This document shows positions 37,216 through 38,112 of a DNA stretch of 38,112 bases, in pieces. Origin of the DNA: DASWIG01 sp965371445 (lineage in GTDB: Bacteria; Acidobacteriota; Thermoanaerobaculia; Multivoradales; J023); assembly GCA_965371445.1 (NCBI GenBank), contig CBDUYN010000096.1, positions 1-38,112 on the forward strand, read 5' to 3'. The notes beneath the pieces were generated by a model, which saw only the letters and a program-made list of their open reading frames with translations, was not told the DNA's origin and ran no database searches. Every line of letters begins with the position of its first letter. The stretch's first letter is position 1. The position numbers were made by a program, and so were the translations under genes.

Positions 37216-37776
37216 ATGCCCACCGCGGACGACGTCACCGCTCTCCTCGACGCCTGGAACCAGGGCGAGGCCGAGGCCCTCGACCGCCTCATGGACGCCG
37301 TCCAAGAGGAGCTGCGCGTCCTCGCCGGACGCCTCTTCCGGCACGAACGCCGCGACCATACGCTGCAGCCGACCGCTCTCGTCAACGAGCTCTACCTCCG
37401 CTTCGCCGGACAGCGGAAGGTGCAGTGGCACAGCCGGGCCGAGCTCTTCGCGGTCGCCGCCCGCGGCATGCGGCGCGTCCTCGTCGACCACGCGCGGCGG
37501 CGCGACGCCGAGAAACGCGGCGGCGGGCTCGTCCGCGTCGCCTTCGACGAGGCGCTCGACTTTCCCGCCGGCACCGCGCCCGACGTCCTCGCCCTCGACG
37601 AGGCCCTCCTCGACCTCGAACGCCTCCACCCCCGACAGGCGCGCGTCGTCGAGATGCGCATCCTCGTCGGGCTCAGCCTCGAAGAGATCGCCGCCGTCGA
37701 AAAGGTTACCCGCGCCACCGTGGCCCGCGAATGGCGGACGGCAAGGCTCTTTCTGCTGCGTCAGATAAGGCCCTGA
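37216..37776 (+). CDS. ECF-type sigma-70 factor (TIGR02999-like)
   Basis: The product is 186 residues. Region 2 spans ~1-85 (LLDAWNQGEAEALDRLMDAV, TALVNELYLRF, AAARGMRRVLVDHARRR with the VDHARRR signature of this subgroup). Region 4 spans ~120-185 (LERLHPRQARVVEMRILVGL, SLEEIAAVEKVTRATVAREW), the HTH that binds the -35. This subgroup is typical of Acidobacteriota and Planctomycetota, where the gene is followed by a membrane Ser/Thr kinase. That holds here: the next gene starts within the stop (TGATG). Target promoters are unknown. Confidence 0.93.
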   Translation: MPTADDVTALLDAWNQGEAEALDRLMDAVQEELRVLAGRLFRHERRDHTLQPTALVNELYLRFAGQRKVQWHSRAELFAVAARGMRRVLVDHARRRDAEKRGGGLVRVAFDEALDFPAGTAPDVLALDEALLDLERLHPRQARVVEMRILVGLSLEEIAAVEKVTRATVAREWRTARLFLLRQIRP

Positions 37777-38112
37777 TGAAGATCTTCCGCCCTCTGCTGC
37801 GTCGTTTTCGTCGTGCCGCTCCGGAGATGGACGGCGAACGGTGGCAGCGGGTGATCGAGGTCGCCGACGAGGCGTTGAAGCGTCCGGAGGCGTCGGAGCG
37901 GCGGCGGTTTTTGGGGGAGGCTTGTGGTGGGGATCGGGAGTTGCGTCGTGAGGTGGAGGAGCTGTTGCGGTTTGAGGACGCCGAAGACAAGGGCAAGCCT
38001 TGCCTTGATCTACTTAATGAGCTGAATTCGTGCGAGGCTACTTCGAGCCAAGGCTCGCGTCGTCACGGTAGGACCTCCCGTTACCAAGCGGCCCCCGCAC
38101 AGATCCCAGCGT
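37776..38112 (+). CDS. N-terminus of the sigma-linked Ser/Thr kinase gene, runs off the window
   Basis: ATG 37776 overlaps the sigma stop by one base. The first ~65 residues read ERWQRVIEVADEALKRPEAS, then FLGEACGGDRELRREVEELL, the lead-in of protein kinases that follow TIGR02999 sigma factors. After FED (37979) the sequence changes character: lower GC, odd codons and palindromes such as caagggcaagccttgccttg (37988-38007). The normal kinase lead-in does not continue in recognisable form. Either a repeat has inserted or the frame is broken. No kinase catalytic motif lies within the window, so the call rests on the N-terminus and position. Confidence 0.65.
   Translation, partial: MKIFRPLLRRFRRAAPEMDGERWQRVIEVADEALKRPEASERRRFLGEACGGDRELRREVEELLRFEDAEDKGKPCLDLLNELNSCEATSSQGSRRHGRTSRYQAAPAQIPA

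Noticed and set aside
1..38112. tRNA or rRNA genes
   Set aside because: I looked for T-arm ggttcgaatcc-type and rRNA core strings and saw none.

Overview
This is a high-GC chromosomal window, roughly two-thirds G+C by eye. The gene families suggest an Acidobacteriota-like bacterium, possibly near Thermoanaerobaculia. The pointers are several long TPR-CHAT proteins, an ECF sigma factor followed directly by a probable protein-kinase gene, a TonB receptor, and a secreted protein ending in the GFESGDLSAW motif. This placement is inferred from family content only; no marker gene or rRNA is present.

Layout. (1) 1-3545: the 3' part of a TPR-CHAT protease gene, convergent with a gene for an unusual protein that I read as sigma-region-2-like with a C-terminal HTH. 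(2) 3546-7347: a debris zone. It holds a secreted beta-helix protein among fragments of a CGNR zinc-finger protein, a nucleotidyltransferase, a Y1 (REP-type) transposase and a small hypothetical gene, plus copies of a dispersed repeat and a 42-bp palindromic tandem array. (3) 7348-13741: a dihydroorotate-dehydrogenase-like enzyme, a Cys-rich secreted PKD protein and an RND/MMPL exporter. (4) 13791-15066: a broken AbiEii-like toxin pair and a frameshifted gene. (5) 15172-24807: a co-directional signalling and uptake cluster (hybrid histidine kinase, TonB receptor, TPR protein, PhnD-like binding protein, REC-REC-cyclase), met head-on by a REC-Ser/Thr kinase gene. (6) 26478-35225, minus strand: two exported TPR-CHAT proteases, a 19-codon leader peptide, a second sigma-like/HTH protein and a single-pass membrane coiled-coil protein. 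A strongly initiated 36-codon gene is divergent from the leader. (7) 35481-38112: a PIN toxin-antitoxin pair, a broken DUF433 gene, a second 42-bp palindromic array, a lone HicB-like protein, an ECF sigma factor and the start of its probable partner kinase.

The most interesting unit is region 6. An HTH/sigma-like gene lies 5 nt upstream of a gene with the architecture of an anti-sigma factor (cytosolic head, one membrane span, periplasmic coiled coil and beta-rich domain). The nearby caspase-like CHAT proteases carry signal peptides and so appear to be exported. A paralogue of the sigma-like gene sits beside the third CHAT gene at the other end of the window, which argues that the pairing is not accidental. 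My hypothesis is a transmembrane pathway in which TPR-sensed, exported CHAT proteolysis controls release of a transcription regulator. It rests on gene order and architecture only.

A second theme is repeat-driven remodelling. Palindromic elements lie between genes and also inside genes (the signal-peptide region of the PhnD-like protein, and the TPR protein), and a dispersed ~100-130 bp repeat sits next to the breakpoints of truncated genes.
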